A DNA stretch of 6,810 nucleotides, from assembly GCA_964576265.1 (NCBI GenBank), contig CAZNVB010000080.1, positions 1 to 6,810 of the forward strand. The letters run 5' to 3'. The DNA is from CAZNVB01 sp964576265 (lineage in GTDB: Bacteria; Acidobacteriota; Aminicenantia; Aminicenantales; UBA8522). Positions 5,470 to 6,810 of this stretch are shown here, piece by piece. Within the stretch, counting starts at the first letter, position 1, and the number at the start of each line of letters is the position of its first letter. A program made the position numbers and the translations under genes. Below the pieces are notes generated by a model. The model saw nothing but the letters and a program-made list of their open reading frames with translations, was not told the origin of the DNA and made no database searches.

Positions 5470-6679
5470 ATTTCAAAGCGATCACCGGGTCGACACGGGA
5501 AGCCCGATGCGACGGAAAGAGCGTCGACAGCAGGCTGATCGCCAGGCTGACCCCGACTATCATCAGCACGTCGAGCGGCTTGACATGAAAAGGAACGTAG
5601 GGAATTTGATAGATATCGACCGGGACCTTGATCAACTTGAACGTATTGGCCAGCCAGCAGCAAAGAAACCCCAGAAGAAGCCCGGCCGTCGTCCCGATTA
5701 CCCCGATCATCGCTCCTTGCAGGAAAAAGATCTTCCGGATGCTCCGGCCGGGAGCGCCGATAGCCATTAGGACGCCGATATCGCGCGTCTTTTCCATGAC
5801 CATTAGAATCAGGGTGGCGATGATGTTGAGCGCGGCGACGAGGACGATCAGCGTGATGGTCAGAAACATGATGTTTTTTTCCAGCTTGAGGGCGGAAAAA
5901 AGAGGCCTGTTGAGCTCCATCCATGTCGTCACGTAAGCGGAGGGAGGAAGGACCCGTCTGAGTCTCTCGCCGATCCGATCGGCTTGGAAAATATCGTCGA
6001 TTTTGATCTGAAGATGACTGACCCGGTTTTCGAGGCGGAAGTATTTTTGAGCGGCCTGAAGACCCGTCAGAGCCGTCGTCGAATCGAACTCATACAGGCC
6101 GGTGGAGAAAACTCCGGCCACTTGAAATTTTTTCATCCTGGGAAAAAGCCCGACCGGAGAGAGTCGGCTCGAGGCGGAGACGACCGTCACCCAGTCCCCG
6201 ACACCGGCACCCACGGCGAAGGCGATCTCCTTGCCCAGGACAATGCTTCCTTCAGCTGCCGGTTCGGGAAGCGAACCCTGCTCGAGCTTCTCCAGCCAGG
6301 AATAGTGCCGTCTGTCAAGGAGAAAGTCGATTCCTTTGAGCATTGCGCCCCGGCTCCGGTAGGGTCCGGTGATAAGGACCATATCCCAGGCGACGGGAGA
6401 AACGACCTGGACTCCTTCGATTTTACTCGCTCGGGAAATGAGGTCCGGATAATCGGCCAAGCCCTCCCCGCCGAGATCGGAAACCATGATGTGAGAAGTC
6501 GCCCCGAGGATCTTGTCCTGAACATCCTCCTGAAACCCGGTAATCAACGCCAGGGCGATGACCAGAGCCATCACTCCGATGGCAATCCCCAGGACGGAAA
6601 TGAAGGTGATGACCGAGATAAAGGCCTGTTTCCTCTTGGCTTTGAGGTAGCGGGTGGCGATAAACAGCTCGTAGTTCAT
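5462..6679 (-). CDS. lolC: LolC/LolE-family lipoprotein-releasing permease
   Basis: This is the membrane subunit that draws mature lipoproteins out of the inner membrane using LolD. The 405-residue product begins with the LolC/E signature start NYELFIATRYLKAKRKQAF. TM1 is at about 20-46, followed by a large periplasmic domain (about 47-268) and TM2-TM4 at about 270-294, 317-343 and 369-388. The cytoplasmic coupling segment EKTRDIGVLMAIGA (296-309) and the ending PSHRASRVDPVIALKYE are family hallmarks. E. coli LolC is 399 aa and LolE 414 aa. Only one such gene is present here, so the transporter may be a homodimer of a LolC/E hybrid, or a second subunit may be encoded elsewhere; the sequence alone does not separate LolC from LolE. 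ATG at 6679 follows lysS by 9 bases and lacks a strong Shine-Dalgarno sequence. Confidence 0.94.
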   Translation of the reverse strand: MNYELFIATRYLKAKRKQAFISVITFISVLGIAIGVMALVIALALITGFQEDVQDKILGATSHIMVSDLGGEGLADYPDLISRASKIEGVQVVSPVAWDMVLITGPYRSRGAMLKGIDFLLDRRHYSWLEKLEQGSLPEPAAEGSIVLGKEIAFAVGAGVGDWVTVVSASSRLSPVGLFPRMKKFQVAGVFSTGLYEFDSTTALTGLQAAQKYFRLENRVSHLQIKIDDIFQADRIGERLRRVLPPSAYVTTWMELNRPLFSALKLEKNIMFLTITLIVLVAALNIIATLILMVMEKTRDIGVLMAIGAPGRSIRKIFFLQGAMIGVIGTTAGLLLGFLCCWLANTFKLIKVPVDIYQIPYVPFHVKPLDVLMIVGVSLAISLLSTLFPSHRASRVDPVIALKYE

Positions 6680-6688
6680 GGCGGAAAT

Positions 6689-6810
6689 CTATTTCGGCCT
6701 CAACAGAGGAAAAAGGATGACCTCTCGGATCGACTTTTTATTGGCCAGCAGCATCGTCAGACGGTCGATACCGATTCCTTCTCCTCCGGTGGGCGGAAGT
6801 CCGTATTCCA
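6689..6810 (-). CDS. lysS: Lysyl-tRNA synthetase (class II), last 39 codons (truncated by window edge)
   Basis: The frame enters from the right edge and ends with TAG at 6689-6691. The visible residues begin EYGLPPTGGEGIGIDRLTML and end with VILFPLLRPK. This is class II synthetase motif 3 (GxGxGxDR, with the invariant Arg that contacts ATP) and the IR[ED]VILFP ending that is nearly universal in bacterial LysS. The enzyme attaches lysine to tRNA-Lys in the cytoplasm. Only the extreme C-terminus is present, so nothing can be said of the anticodon-binding domain. It lies 9 bases upstream of lolC, so the two are probably co-transcribed; lysS next to lolCD is a recurring arrangement in several diderm phyla. 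Confidence 0.95.
   Translation of the reverse strand, partial: EYGLPPTGGEGIGIDRLTMLLANKKSIREVILFPLLRPK

Overview
The window comes from a Gram-negative (diderm) bacterium that makes lipopolysaccharide. It holds a dense, one-directional run of outer-membrane biogenesis genes, all on the minus strand. Read in transcription order from the right edge, these are: the last 39 codons of lysS (class II lysyl-tRNA synthetase), lolC/E (lipoprotein-release permease), lolD (its ATPase), a 230-base gap, bamA (outer-membrane protein insertase), skp/ompH (periplasmic chaperone), fabZ (3-hydroxyacyl-ACP dehydratase), lpxA (UDP-GlcNAc acyltransferase), and the first 131 codons of lpxI (UDP-2,3-diacylglucosamine pyrophosphatase), which runs off the left edge. 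No plus-strand gene is supported; the long plus-strand open frames are antisense shadows of these genes.

The order lysS-lolC-lolD-bamA-skp-(lpxD)-fabZ-lpxA-lpxI is, from general knowledge, typical of Desulfobacterota/Geobacter-like and Acidobacteriota-like genomes. Moderate GC and the protein style would fit a member of Acidobacteriota, perhaps Aminicenantes, but I cannot fix the taxon from this window. The main departure from that order is that lpxD is missing between skp and fabZ, where only 21 bases remain.

Layout: 6689-6810 is the lysS 3' end. 5462-6679 and 4792-5469 are lolC and lolD, overlapping by 8 bases. 4562-4791 is the only sizeable intergenic region; it carries a possible bamA promoter, a 9-bp direct repeat and a small nested inverted-repeat structure. 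371-4561 is a compact bamA-skp-fabZ-lpxA block with 26- and 21-base spacers and a 14-base overlap. lpxI starts inside the lpxA 3' end, with a 25-base overlap.

Functionally, LolCD releases lipoproteins from the inner membrane. Skp and BamA carry and insert outer-membrane proteins. FabZ and LpxA compete for the same 3-hydroxyacyl-ACP pool at the branch between phospholipid and lipid A synthesis, and LpxI acts two steps after the first committed steps of lipid A synthesis. The window therefore co-expresses three arms of outer-membrane construction. I see no novel defence, mobile or regulatory system. The points worth a second look are the missing lpxD, the Tyr/Gly-rich loop in BamA, the lpxA/lpxI overprinted junction beside an A7 tract, and the structured gap before bamA.
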